Source: Actinobacteria bacterium HGW-Actinobacteria-4 (GTDB lineage: Bacteria; Actinomycetota; Actinomycetes; Actinomycetales; Demequinaceae). Taken from it: DNA of 64,000 nt. Position numbers and translations under genes: made by a program. Location of the stretch: contig PHEW01000007.1 in NCBI GenBank assembly GCA_002841315.1, positions 1 through 64,000 of the forward strand, given 5' to 3'. Shown here one piece after another: positions 16,001 to 24,031 of the stretch. The notes under the pieces were generated by a model. The model did no database searches. It was not told where the DNA came from and saw only the letters and a list, made by a program, of their open reading frames with translations. The first letter of the stretch is position 1; the number at the start of each line of letters is the position of its first letter.

Positions 16001-16429
16001 TCAGGTCAAAATGACGTCTTCAAGCGTCAGCTCGATGCTCGCGAGCGCCTGCGACACAGGGCACCCATCCTTGACGGCACGCGCGATCTCCTCAAACGCG
16101 TCCGAATCCAACCCCGGCACCGTCGCTGTCACGCTCAGCTTGGAGCCGGTGATGCCTGTGCCGGGCACAAAGGTCACGGTGGCCTTGACGTCCAGGCTCT
16201 CGGGTGGCGTGCCGCCGTCGGCAAGCGTCTTGGACAGTGCCATCGAATAGCACGACGCGTGGGCAGCGGCAAGCAGCTCTTCGGGGGTAGTCGTAGCATC
16301 AGACCCCTTGGACCGTGCCTGCCAGTTCACGTCAAACTCTGCGGCGCCGGACGTCGCGAGCACCGTGCGCCCCCACCCGGATTCCAGGTCTCCTGACCAA
16401 TGCGTGAGTGCGGTGCTGTCGACTGCCAT
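16001..16429 (-). CDS. OsmC/Ohr family thiol peroxidase
   Basis: A 142-aa OsmC-family protein. The two redox Cys are in AAHASCYSMALS (near residue 60) and KDGCPVSQAL (near residue 123), and Arg and Glu residues are at the expected positions (SGWGRTVLAT, TTPEELLAAAH). Such proteins reduce organic hydroperoxides in the cytoplasm. The ATG at 16429 follows GAGGAGTCTCCC. It is a single gene, downstream of the epimerase on the same strand but 111 bp away. Confidence 0.9.
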   Translation of the reverse strand: MAVDSTALTHWSGDLESGWGRTVLATSGAAEFDVNWQARSKGSDATTTPEELLAAAHASCYSMALSKTLADGGTPPESLDVKATVTFVPGTGITGSKLSVTATVPGLDSDAFEEIARAVKDGCPVSQALASIELTLEDVILT

Positions 16430-16539
16430 GGGAGACTCCTCGAGTTTGGGGACGGGGCGGGACGCGCCGCCGTTTCCATCGTGACACGGCGCGCCCCATC
16501 CCTCCACCGGTAGCGGAGTCGCCCTTCAGTGTGAGTGCG

Positions 16540-17475
16540 CTAGCTCACTCGCGCCTTCACCGCACCCAGCGACTCCCGAATGGCCTGGTCGAGCGGCGTC
16601 GCCGTCTGCCCGAACTCGCGCTCGAAGGCGCTCGAGTCCACGATCCACGGCTGCTCCCACTCGTACATCATTTCCTTGGCCTCGCGCAGCACGGGCATGA
16701 AGATCGCCAGCAGGTTCAGCCCCATGCCGCGGATGGCCTGGACCTTCGCCTTGCCGCTCTGCCCGGCGGCCTCCCACACCTGTTGCGAGAATTCTCCCAC
16801 TGTGGGTGCGCCCGCAACGGGCGGGATCCACACCTTGCCCCAGCTCTTGTCGCTCGCGCCCAGCGTCGCTAACGCACGGGCCACGTCGGGCACGTAGCTC
16901 AGGGAGTGAGGCTGGTCGGCGCGCCCCAGCCACTGCATCGGCTTGCCTGCCACGGCGCGCCCGAACACCATGTCATCGGTCAGCGCATACCCGGGCCCAA
17001 AGTAGTTCGATGGGCGAGCCACCGTGACCTGCAGTCGGCCCTCGCGATGCGCCGCGAGCGCGGACTCGATGAGTGCCCTGCGAACCTTGCCCTTGCGGGT
17101 GTGGGGATCCTGCGGAGAGTCCTCCGTGATGGGCGCTCCCTGCGGGTCGCCATACGCGTACAGGTTGTCGACAATCACCAGGCGCGACCCCGCCGCAGCC
17201 GCCGCGTCAATAATGCTGGCCTGCAAGGCCGGGAACTCCTGGGCCCACCGGTGATACGCCGGCTGCGTGACTTGGTAGGTCACCGTTGCACCCGTGATGG
17301 CGGCCGATGCTTGGGCGGGGTCGGCAAGGTCCGCCGCCACCAGCTCTACTTCGGTAGGCAGTGAGCCCCGGTTGCCGGATCGATTGACCGACCGGACTGC
17401 CTTGCCCTGGTCGACCAGGATCTGTGCGAGCGCGGTGCCGACGGCTCCCGTACCCAAGATGACGTGCTGTTCCAT
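16540..17475 (-). CDS. NAD(P)-dependent epimerase/dehydratase-like protein
   Basis: A 311-aa extended short-chain dehydrogenase with an N-terminal nucleotide-binding turn, VILGTGAVGTALAQIL, a VIVDNLYAYGDPQG strand and an ARPSNYFGPG block like NmrA/epimerase proteins. The normal catalytic YxxxK is not obvious, so enzymatic activity is uncertain. The ATG follows GAGGGAGTATCAGC. A TTAACGGCGTTAA palindrome 37 bp upstream matches the operator in the promoter of the TetR gene next door, so this gene is its likely target. Confidence 0.85.
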   Translation of the reverse strand: MEQHVILGTGAVGTALAQILVDQGKAVRSVNRSGNRGSLPTEVELVAADLADPAQASAAITGATVTYQVTQPAYHRWAQEFPALQASIIDAAAAAGSRLVIVDNLYAYGDPQGAPITEDSPQDPHTRKGKVRRALIESALAAHREGRLQVTVARPSNYFGPGYALTDDMVFGRAVAGKPMQWLGRADQPHSLSYVPDVARALATLGASDKSWGKVWIPPVAGAPTVGEFSQQVWEAAGQSGKAKVQAIRGMGLNLLAIFMPVLREAKEMMYEWEQPWIVDSSAFEREFGQTATPLDQAIRESLGAVKARVS

Positions 17476-17510
17476 GCTGATACTCCCTCTGTTGTGGTGG
17501 TGTGTGTTCA

Positions 17511-17525
17511 GTTAACGGCGTTAAG
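17511..17525. promoter_or_regulatory. Probable TetR operator upstream of the epimerase
   Basis: GTTAACGGCGTTAAG has a 13-bp palindromic core, TTAACG-G-CGTTAA. It shares the TTAAC..GTTAA pattern with the site at 18296-18310. Confidence 0.6.
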
Positions 17526-17596
17526 TCACGATGCGAAGAGAGGGCGGCCGCTAGCCGCCCTGGGTGGTGCGGTGCCCTGCTGGCAGGTGCGACGCC

Positions 17597-18283
17597 CTAC
17601 CGCGAGGCGCCGAGTGCCGCGTCGATCGCGACCTCCCCTCGAGCTCGCACGGCGTCGTGGTCAAAGCCTCGCATCTGATCATTCATGGAGATCGCGAGCG
17701 CCACCACGCCGTGGATGGCCGCCCAGAAGCGCATGGCAATCTCGCGGGCGTCCGCGCCCTGGTGGATCGTGCCCTCAAACACGCGGGCACTCACGGCCGC
17801 CTCGACCGCCTGCACCAACTCCGCGAAGGACTCAGGATCCGCGCGCTGAGGGTCTTCGGGGCCTACCCCCACGCGCGCGTCCGTCAGCGGGCCGATCGCC
17901 CACTCCTTGGGGCGGATGAACATCACGTCGTAGTGCAGGGGATGCGTGAGTGCGAAGTCCACATATGCCCGGCCAATGGCACGCAGTCGCTCACGCGCGT
18001 CGCTCTCACTCGCGGCAGCTGCGGCGAGCGATGCGCCGAACTCCGCGAACCCCGATTCGCACACCGCGTACATGAGGTGGTTCTTGTCCTTGAAGTGGAG
18101 GTAGATGGTGGTCGCGGAGTAGCCGATGGCATCGGCGATCTGCCGCATCGAGAATCCGTCCACGCCGTGCTCACGGAACAGCCTCGTGGCCTCGGCGAGG
18201 ATCGCTCCGCGCACGTCCTTCGACGGCGCGCCGCTGGCGCCAGTTGCGCGGGAACGTGCTGCGCCGGTGCTTGATGCGGCCAT
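17597..18283 (-). CDS. TetR/AcrR family transcriptional regulator
   Basis: A 228-aa regulator with an N-terminal TetR helix-turn-helix (ILAEATRLFREHGVDGFSMRQIADAIGYSATTIYLHFKDK, about residues 28-68). The C-terminal ligand domain has the pattern ALTHPLHYDVMF and GVVALAISM, close to the WHG/TetR_C_33 group. The ATG at 18283 begins 6 nt after the -10 box, so the message is probably leaderless. An operator lies inside its own promoter and a second one before the epimerase, so it probably represses both. The ligand is unknown. Confidence 0.9.
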   Translation of the reverse strand: MAASSTGAARSRATGASGAPSKDVRGAILAEATRLFREHGVDGFSMRQIADAIGYSATTIYLHFKDKNHLMYAVCESGFAEFGASLAAAAASESDARERLRAIGRAYVDFALTHPLHYDVMFIRPKEWAIGPLTDARVGVGPEDPQRADPESFAELVQAVEAAVSARVFEGTIHQGADAREIAMRFWAAIHGVVALAISMNDQMRGFDHDAVRARGEVAIDAALGASR

Positions 18284-18289
18284 GGCCCC

Positions 18290-18318
18290 ATCCTACTTAA
18301 CAGTGTTAAGCGCGTCAA
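18290..18318 (-). promoter_or_regulatory. TetR promoter with operator in the -35/-10 spacer
   Basis: On the minus strand -35 TTGACG (18313-18318) and -10 TAGGAT (18290-18295) are exactly 17 bp apart. The palindrome CTTAACAGTGTTAAG (plus strand, 18296-18310) fills the spacer, a classic autorepression layout. Confidence 0.7.
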
Positions 18319-18351
18319 ACTAGGGTCTCTGATGTGGCGGGAATCGGGCCT

Positions 18352-20028
18352 CTACAGCACCGCGGTGAAATCGGCGCTCGCATGTTCGCGGACCACTTCC
18401 CGAGCATCGTGCGCCGTCCGCGCCGAGCGCGCCAAGTGCGCGAGCCGCTGGCACTGTGCGAACGTGTGGCACGCCAAGGAGTACCTGACCAGCGGCACCT
18501 TGCTGGGCGCCATCGACAAGCTGGTCACGCCAAGGCCCACCAACACGAGCGCGAGCAGAGGGTCGCCCGCCGACTCCCCGCACACGCCCATGGGCTTGCC
18601 GTTCACCGACGCACCGTGGCACGCCGCCGCAATCACGTCGAGTAGCGCGGGCTGCCACGGGTCCAACAAGTCAGACAGTTCGCCCTGCATGCGGTCCGCG
18701 GCCATCGTGTATTGCGCGAGGTCGTTCGTACCAAGCGACCCGAAGTCCACCTCAGCCATCACATGCTCGGAACGCAACGCAGCGCCCGGGACCTCGATCA
18801 TCACGCCCACCTTAGGCAGTCCGTTCTCGCGCACGCGCCGCGCAAACCACGCCGCCTCTTCGACAATCGCAACCATGGGCGCCATGACTCGGACGTCGGC
18901 ACCAGTGAGGTGCGCGGCGGCCGACAACGCCTCCAACTGCGCATCCAACAACTCAGGTAGCTCCGCCGAGAGCCGCAACCCTCGCCTGCCCAGCGCGGGG
19001 TTCTCCTCGGATCCCAGGTCCGCAAACGCCAGCGGCTTGTCCGCACCGGCATCGAGGGTCCTGACCACCACGCGCCGCTCACCAAAGGGCTCGAACACCT
19101 TGCGGTAGATTTCCGTCTGCTCCTCGACAGTGGGCGCGGTCTTCGAAGACAAGAACACGAACTCGGTCCTGAACAGGCCCACGCCTTCGACGTCGGCCTT
19201 GCCTGCGGCGATAGCGTCTTCCACGCCTCCAATGTTGGCGAGCAACGGGATGGCCTTGCCGTCCTTCGTGGTTCCCGGGCCGGTGCTGCCGGCGAGCACC
19301 TTGTTGCGGCGCTCGCGGCGCTGCACCAGGGCATCGGCCACCTCCGGGGGCGGGTCCAGGTGAACTTCGCCGGACTCTCCGTCAACCAACACCATGTGGC
19401 CGTCGTCAAAGTCTTTGGCCTCGGACACCTTCACCACCGCCGGGATGCCCATCTGTGCGGCCAAGATGGCCGTGTGGCTGGTACGCCCGCCCTCCTCGGT
19501 CACGATCGCGAGCACCAGCGCGCGGTCCAAGGTCGCGGTCTCCGCTGGAGCCAGATCCCGCGCGACAAGCACCGACGGCTTCTCCATGGGAGGCACTCCA
19601 GGGGGGCTCACCCCCAGGACGGTTGCGATGGCGCGGTCGCCCACGTCGCGCACGTCAGTGGCGCGTTCTGCGAAGTACCCACCCAGTTCCGTGAACTGGT
19701 TCACGTAGTCCTGGGTGGCGCCGTCGATGGCAGTCGCCGGCCCTGCACCCGAGACCGCGCGTTCCACAGCGTTGTCGGCAAGCCCGGGGTCGCGGGCCAA
19801 CATGGCCGTAGCGCTCAAGATCGACGCCGCCGTGTCCTCAGCACTCGCTGCGCGGTTCTCGAGGTCCTTCGCAACCGCCTCGAGCGCGCCGCGAATCAGC
19901 GGCTCAACCTCCGCAGCAGGTAGTGCAGCCTCGTTGTCCGGGGGCGTCACCGGGTTACCCGCCCGCACTACCGGGCCATATGCTGAACCCGCGCTGACCC
20001 CGATCCCCTGCACCACCGTCGTTGACAT
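18352..20028 (-). CDS. ptsI: PTS Enzyme I (phosphoenolpyruvate-protein phosphotransferase)
   Basis: A 558-aa Enzyme I of normal length. It transfers phosphate from PEP to HPr. The active His185 is in GGRTSHTAILAAQMGIPAVV and the PEP-binding Cys is in GVCGESAGDP near residue 490; GSLGTNDLAQYTMAADR is the typical C-terminal domain block. Its ATG overlaps the TGA of ptsH (20028-20030). It is the last gene of the sugar PTS cluster that starts at 25144, so the general PTS proteins are made with a sugar-specific system here. Confidence 0.95.
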   Translation of the reverse strand: MSTTVVQGIGVSAGSAYGPVVRAGNPVTPPDNEAALPAAEVEPLIRGALEAVAKDLENRAASAEDTAASILSATAMLARDPGLADNAVERAVSGAGPATAIDGATQDYVNQFTELGGYFAERATDVRDVGDRAIATVLGVSPPGVPPMEKPSVLVARDLAPAETATLDRALVLAIVTEEGGRTSHTAILAAQMGIPAVVKVSEAKDFDDGHMVLVDGESGEVHLDPPPEVADALVQRRERRNKVLAGSTGPGTTKDGKAIPLLANIGGVEDAIAAGKADVEGVGLFRTEFVFLSSKTAPTVEEQTEIYRKVFEPFGERRVVVRTLDAGADKPLAFADLGSEENPALGRRGLRLSAELPELLDAQLEALSAAAHLTGADVRVMAPMVAIVEEAAWFARRVRENGLPKVGVMIEVPGAALRSEHVMAEVDFGSLGTNDLAQYTMAADRMQGELSDLLDPWQPALLDVIAAACHGASVNGKPMGVCGESAGDPLLALVLVGLGVTSLSMAPSKVPLVRYSLACHTFAQCQRLAHLARSARTAHDAREVVREHASADFTAVL

Positions 20029-20303
20029 CAGCCTTCCTCGGCGTCCAAGTCCTGCTTCAGGAGGTCAACCAGCGAGTCAAGCACCGCATCGGCACCCTCA
20101 GCCTCAGAGGCCAGTTCGACAGTCTCGCCGTGCTTGGCGCCCAACGCCATCACACCCAGGATGCTGTTTGCGGGCGCGGGTTTCCCCCCAGGACGCGCAA
20201 TCGTAATCGCGATGCCCGATGCCGTGACAGCCTGGACAAACAGGGCGGCGGGCCGCGCGTGGAGACCTACAGAAGAACCGATTTCTACCGTACGGGTGGT
20301 CAT
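20028..20303 (-). CDS. ptsH: Phosphocarrier protein HPr
   Basis: A 91-aa HPr. His15 in SSVGLHARPAALF is the phosphate-carrying residue, and Ser47 in ANSILGVMALG matches the regulatory HPr kinase site, though actinobacteria generally lack that kinase. The ATG at 20303 overlaps the fruK stop (ATGA at 20300-20303); GAAAGGGGTCATC precedes it. It receives phosphate from Enzyme I and passes it to EIIA. Confidence 0.95.
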   Translation of the reverse strand: MTTRTVEIGSSVGLHARPAALFVQAVTASGIAITIARPGGKPAPANSILGVMALGAKHGETVELASEAEGADAVLDSLVDLLKQDLDAEEG

Positions 20304-21289
20304 GATGACCCCTTTCTCGTGGTGGAGGCAGAGACAAGAGACGATTCGGACAGCGGCGAGGACAGTTGGGGGTTTTCGGACACCGTCACGGCGACCATCG
20401 CGAGGTCCGCCGGGGCTGGCACCTTGCTGCCAGGCAGCATGATCGCGGCCGTGCCCCAACGCACCCCGGTCCCGATCGCGTCCACGATCGACGCGCCAGC
20501 CGTCACCGCACTGAGAAAGCCCGCGAGCAAGCAGTCCCCGGCGCCTACCGTGGAGGACGGGTTCTCAGCTCTGGCCCAAGCGTGGACGGCCGTGGTGGAG
20601 TCGACGGCGAGCGCTCCGTCCGCACCCAGGCTCACCACGACCGTCCCGATTCCCTGTGAGACCACCGCGCGTGCGGCATCCAGCACGTCGCCCAATGTCG
20701 CGAGCGGTGAACCGACAAACTCTTCTAGCTCTTCGCGATTGGGCTTGATGAGGTCCGGCTGCGCAGCGATCGCCGCGCTGAGCGCGTCTCCAGACGTGTC
20801 GATCGCGACCTTGACGCCGCGAGCGTGAGCACGCTCAATAAGGTCCGCGTACAGCCGGCCGCCCATTCCTGGCGGCAAACTCCCACACCCCACCACCCAG
20901 TCAGCACCGCCACTATGGTTATCGACAATCTCGAGGAGCGATGCTGCGTCTCCCGTGCGCGCCGGCCTGCCCAACTCGTTGAGCTTGGTGGTCGAACCTC
21001 CGGTCTCCACGAGGGTGATGTTGGTGCGCACCGCGCCCGCGAGCGGCAGGAAGTCGTAGGCCACGCCCGCCTCGTCAAGCAGCGACGCGAACAGAGTGGC
21101 GTCCGCCCCCGCAGCGGGCAATACCGCCACCGTCGCGTGGCCATTCGCCGCGAGCGCGCGCGAGACGTTCACGCCCTTGCCCCCAGGGTCTACCCGATTG
21201 TCAAGCGCGCGGTGGACCTCGCCTGGGTTCAGCTTGGTCACCGAGATGGATCGGTCCAGGCTGGGGTTGGGGGTGAGGGTCACGATCAT
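20300..21289 (-). CDS. fruK: 1-phosphofructokinase-type PfkB kinase
   Basis: A 329-aa PfkB-family sugar kinase. It starts MIVTLTPNPSLDRSI, has the substrate loop DPGGKGVNVSRALA and ends with the catalytic-base block SSTVGAGDCLLAGF. This is the 1-phosphofructokinase/tagatose-6-phosphate kinase branch. Next to a polyol dehydrogenase and not a fructose EII, the in vivo substrate may be a ketose phosphate other than fructose-1-phosphate. The start overlaps the deoR-type stop and the end overlaps the ptsH start, both as ATGA. Confidence 0.88.
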   Translation of the reverse strand: MIVTLTPNPSLDRSISVTKLNPGEVHRALDNRVDPGGKGVNVSRALAANGHATVAVLPAAGADATLFASLLDEAGVAYDFLPLAGAVRTNITLVETGGSTTKLNELGRPARTGDAASLLEIVDNHSGGADWVVGCGSLPPGMGGRLYADLIERAHARGVKVAIDTSGDALSAAIAAQPDLIKPNREELEEFVGSPLATLGDVLDAARAVVSQGIGTVVVSLGADGALAVDSTTAVHAWARAENPSSTVGAGDCLLAGFLSAVTAGASIVDAIGTGVRWGTAAIMLPGSKVPAPADLAMVAVTVSENPQLSSPLSESSLVSASTTRKGSS

Positions 21290-22047
21290 GCGAGGGCCAC
21301 TTCCACCCCTGCGGCGTCGAACTCCTCGACGGTGTCCTGATCCAGGCCAGTGTCGGAAATGAGCAACGCGATGTCGTGTGGCTCGGCGAACCGGTGCAGG
21401 TGCACCTGACCAGCCTTCGAGGAATCGGCCATCACCACAAGCCTGCGCGCCGCGCCAACCATGGCGTGCTTCGCAGCGGCCTCGGCTTGATCCGGCGTGG
21501 TGAGACCGCGCTCCACCGTAAAACCGTTAGTGCCAAGGAATGCCACATCCACGTTGATTGCGGCCAGGGCGTCGGTCATCCACTCGCCCACGGCAGCGCC
21601 GGTGCGCTGGCGCACGCGGCCGCCAAGAATGAGAAGGTCAATCTTGGGCGCGCTCGCGAGCTGGCTGGCGATGTCGATGGAGTTGGTGACAACGGTGAGG
21701 CGAGAGTCCGCGGGAATCATTCCGGCCAGCGCGAGGGTGGTCGTTCCCGAGTCGAGCAAGATGGTGCCGCGCTCGGGCAACTCGCGTACGGCACGCTCAG
21801 CGATCCGGGTCTTCTCGTCGGCATTGTGAGCGCGCTTGGTGGCGACGGTGGGTTCCGAGAGCAGCCGCTCCACCGGTAACGCCCCGCCGTGCACGCGCCG
21901 CACCACACCCCGCCGTTCGAGCGCAGTCAGGTCACGCCGCACGGTCTCCGCTGTCACGCCCAGCACCTCAGCCAGCGTCAACACATCCACGCGGCCCTGG
22001 GCGCGCGCCTTGCTGAGGATGGTCGCTTGACGCTCTTCTGCATACAT
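21286..22047 (-). CDS. DeoR/GlpR family regulator of the sugar PTS cluster
   Basis: A 253-aa regulator. The DeoR winged helix is at residues 3-57 (ERQATILSKARAQGRVDV, then LAEVLGVTAETVRRDLTALE), and the sugar-phosphate-binding domain shows LLDSGTTTLALAGMI and FLGTNGF. Such proteins sense phosphorylated sugars and repress their own catabolic operons. The ATG at 22047 gives the canonical MYAEERQ start; an upstream in-frame extension is not conserved. A 12-bp hairpin separates it from the dehydrogenase gene upstream. Confidence 0.9.
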   Translation of the reverse strand: MYAEERQATILSKARAQGRVDVLTLAEVLGVTAETVRRDLTALERRGVVRRVHGGALPVERLLSEPTVATKRAHNADEKTRIAERAVRELPERGTILLDSGTTTLALAGMIPADSRLTVVTNSIDIASQLASAPKIDLLILGGRVRQRTGAAVGEWMTDALAAINVDVAFLGTNGFTVERGLTTPDQAEAAAKHAMVGAARRLVVMADSSKAGQVHLHRFAEPHDIALLISDTGLDQDTVEEFDAAGVEVALA

Positions 22048-22162
22048 CGGTGCGTTCCCTTCGTGGATCTTGGCTCGTGGTTCGTGGTTGGTGGAGGTGG
22101 CGTAGCCCCTACTCGTGCCGACTTTACGCGCATCGCGCCTGCGCTTTCCGGGTCGTAGGGCG

Positions 22163-22194
22163 CACTCGCCCGCGCCGCACGTCGCGGGCGAGTG
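22163..22194. terminator. Strong hairpin inside the PTS cluster
   Basis: CACTCGCCCGCG and its exact complement flank an 8-nt loop, a perfect 12-bp GC-rich stem. It lies 10 bp after the dehydrogenase stop and 116 bp before the DeoR start. No T-run follows on the minus strand, so it may be a partial terminator or an RNA-stabilising or processing element. Confidence 0.5.
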
Positions 22195-22203
22195 CTGGGG
22201 CAA

Positions 22204-23244
22204 CTACGGCTCAATCGTGACCTTGATCGCCTCTCCACGTGCCACGATCCCGAAGGCATCGAGCACGTTGTCCAGTGGGATGTGTGCCGTGATCAGGTCC
22301 TTGACAGGAACGGCCCCAGACGCGATCATCTCGAGCGCCTTCTTGTTGTGATCCGGCGAGGAACCATTAGCTCCAAAAATGCGCAGCTGGCGGTAGTGAA
22401 CCAGATTCGAGTCGCAGTTGATGAAGGGGTTAGTCTTAGGCAAACCACCAAAGAACGAGATCTTGCCATTGCGCGCAGCCATCGAGATGGCCTGCTCTTG
22501 CGCGACGTTGGCTGCCGTTGCGGTGATGATGGCATCGGCGCCGCGGCCATCGGTGAGCTCCAACACGCGTTCCACCACGTCCACCTTGCTGCCATCAATC
22601 ACCTCGTCGGGGTGAACCGCATCGGCGGTCATCTTCAGTCGCTCCGCGTTGACGTCGATCAAGAAGATCTTGCCCGCGCCGTTAGCCCGCGCCAACCGAA
22701 TGTGCATCGCGCCAATGGGGCCGGCACCGAACACCACCACGGTGTCGCCGTCCTCGATACCGAGAATGCGCTGCGCGTTGATGGCGCACGCAAGCGGCTC
22801 GGCGGCCGACGCTTCATCGAAGCCCACACCCTCGGGGATGCGATTGAGGCCATCCACCTTGAGCACCTCGCGTGGGACAATCATGTACTCGGCAAACCCG
22901 CCGTCGTACTGATATCCCATCGAGGTCTGGTTCTGGCACACCTCCATCCAGCCTCGGTTGCACTCGTAGCAGTCGCCACAGGGAACCGCAGCGATGACCT
23001 GCACGCGGTCACCGATGCTCCAGCCGTCGACCCCGTCGCCTATCGCGACAATCTCGCCGGCGATCTCGTGACCGATCACTCGGGGCGGGGACAGGTTCTG
23101 GTGTCCGTTGTGGAGGATCTTGACGTCGGTTCCACACGTCGAGCAGTTGCGAACGCGCAACTTGATCTCACCCACACCCGCTTCCGGTTCGGGGACGTCT
23201 TCAATGCGGACGTCTTCGGGGGCATAGAAAACCAGGGCTTTCAT
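22204..23244 (-). CDS. Zinc-dependent polyol(-phosphate) dehydrogenase, MDR family
   Basis: A 346-aa zinc MDR enzyme like sorbitol or galactitol-1-phosphate dehydrogenases. Catalytic zinc ligands are Cys37 and His59-Glu60 (VIGHEIAGE), with a further Glu in SAAEPLACAIN; a structural zinc lobe is Cys89, 92, 95 and 103. The NAD fold has VVVFGAGPIGAMHI. It probably oxidises the hexitol phosphate made by the upstream PTS to a ketose phosphate for FruK. It replaces the MtlD family normally found with mannitol-type PTS. Its ATG overlaps the EIIA stop (23241-23244). Confidence 0.9.
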   Translation of the reverse strand: MKALVFYAPEDVRIEDVPEPEAGVGEIKLRVRNCSTCGTDVKILHNGHQNLSPPRVIGHEIAGEIVAIGDGVDGWSIGDRVQVIAAVPCGDCYECNRGWMEVCQNQTSMGYQYDGGFAEYMIVPREVLKVDGLNRIPEGVGFDEASAAEPLACAINAQRILGIEDGDTVVVFGAGPIGAMHIRLARANGAGKIFLIDVNAERLKMTADAVHPDEVIDGSKVDVVERVLELTDGRGADAIITATAANVAQEQAISMAARNGKISFFGGLPKTNPFINCDSNLVHYRQLRIFGANGSSPDHNKKALEMIASGAVPVKDLITAHIPLDNVLDAFGIVARGEAIKVTIEP

Positions 23245-23681
23245 GAAACTTCCTCTTCGGTTGTGGTGAGTAGATCGATGACTTCTTGCGCTGAACCGGG
23301 GGCGCGCAAGGTCGCAGCTGACTCGGGGTCCATCAGGACCTCGGCAAGCGACGACAAGATCCCGATGTGGTCTTCACTCCTGGAGGCAATCGCCACGCAC
23401 ACGCGCACGTCATTGCCGTCCCAATCGACGCCATCGGGAAACTGAAGGAACGCAATCGCGGCGCGCTCGATGTGGACGCGGCTCTCGTTCGTGCCGTGGG
23501 GGATGGCGACACCCTCGCCCACGTAGGTGGAAACGGACTCTTCGCGCTCGAGCATGGCCGCCGCATACTCCGGCGTGGCGGCACCAATGTCGACCAGGAC
23601 CTCTCCGCACTGCCGCAACGCGTCCGCCTTGTCTTTGGCAACAAGGCCAAGACGGATCGCCTGGGCATCCAAGATGGCCAC
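23241..23681 (-). CDS. PTS EIIA, mannitol/fructose type
   Basis: A 146-aa EIIA of the mannitol class. His62 in EGVAIPHGTNESR is the phosphorylated residue; DHIGILSSLAEVL is the conserved C-terminal part. It takes phosphate from HPr and passes it to EIIB. The start is GTG at 23681, with TTGGAG inside the end of the EIIB gene. It is encoded as a separate protein, unlike the fused EIICBA of enteric MtlA. Confidence 0.92.
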   Translation of the reverse strand: MAILDAQAIRLGLVAKDKADALRQCGEVLVDIGAATPEYAAAMLEREESVSTYVGEGVAIPHGTNESRVHIERAAIAFLQFPDGVDWDGNDVRVCVAIASRSEDHIGILSSLAEVLMDPESAATLRAPGSAQEVIDLLTTTEEEVS

Positions 23682-23684
23682 GGT

Positions 23685-23993
23685 CTACGACTCCAAGGTT
23701 TCGCCGTCGGAGATCGCCTTCTCAAGCTTCACGAAGGCGGGATCGCCCATGAAGACCTGGAAGGGCATCACCACAGCATTGGGCGCGGTTGACTGAGCCC
23801 TGGCCGCGAGGCCAGCGTGGCAGAGCACCACGCTGGCCTCGACGGGGATTTCATCCACAGGGGAGTGGATCACTTCGACGCCGTACTTCGCGAGCTTGGC
23901 ACGCATGGTGCTGGCGACCATGACGCTGCTTCCCATGCCTGCATCGCACGCGATGATTACCTGCTTCACTTCGGAACCATGAATCGACGGCAT
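23685..23993 (-). CDS. PTS EIIB, mannitol type
   Basis: A 102-aa EIIB. Cys16 in IIACDAGMGSSVMVAS is the phosphate-carrying residue, in the P-loop-like turn typical of mannitol EIIB; NAVVMPFQVFMGDPAF follows. The ATG is preceded by AGGAAGATTCACG. It lies between EIIC and EIIA genes and gives phosphate to the incoming sugar alcohol at the membrane. Confidence 0.92.
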   Translation of the reverse strand: MPSIHGSEVKQVIIACDAGMGSSVMVASTMRAKLAKYGVEVIHSPVDEIPVEASVVLCHAGLAARAQSTAPNAVVMPFQVFMGDPAFVKLEKAISDGETLES

Positions 23994-24031
23994 CGTGAAT
24001 CTTCCTTCTTTCGTATCAGTGGAACTTGCTG

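Noticed and set aside
22192..23445. Plus-strand open frame of 417 codons opposite the zinc dehydrogenase
   Set aside because: Antisense shadow of an enzyme with intact zinc ligands.
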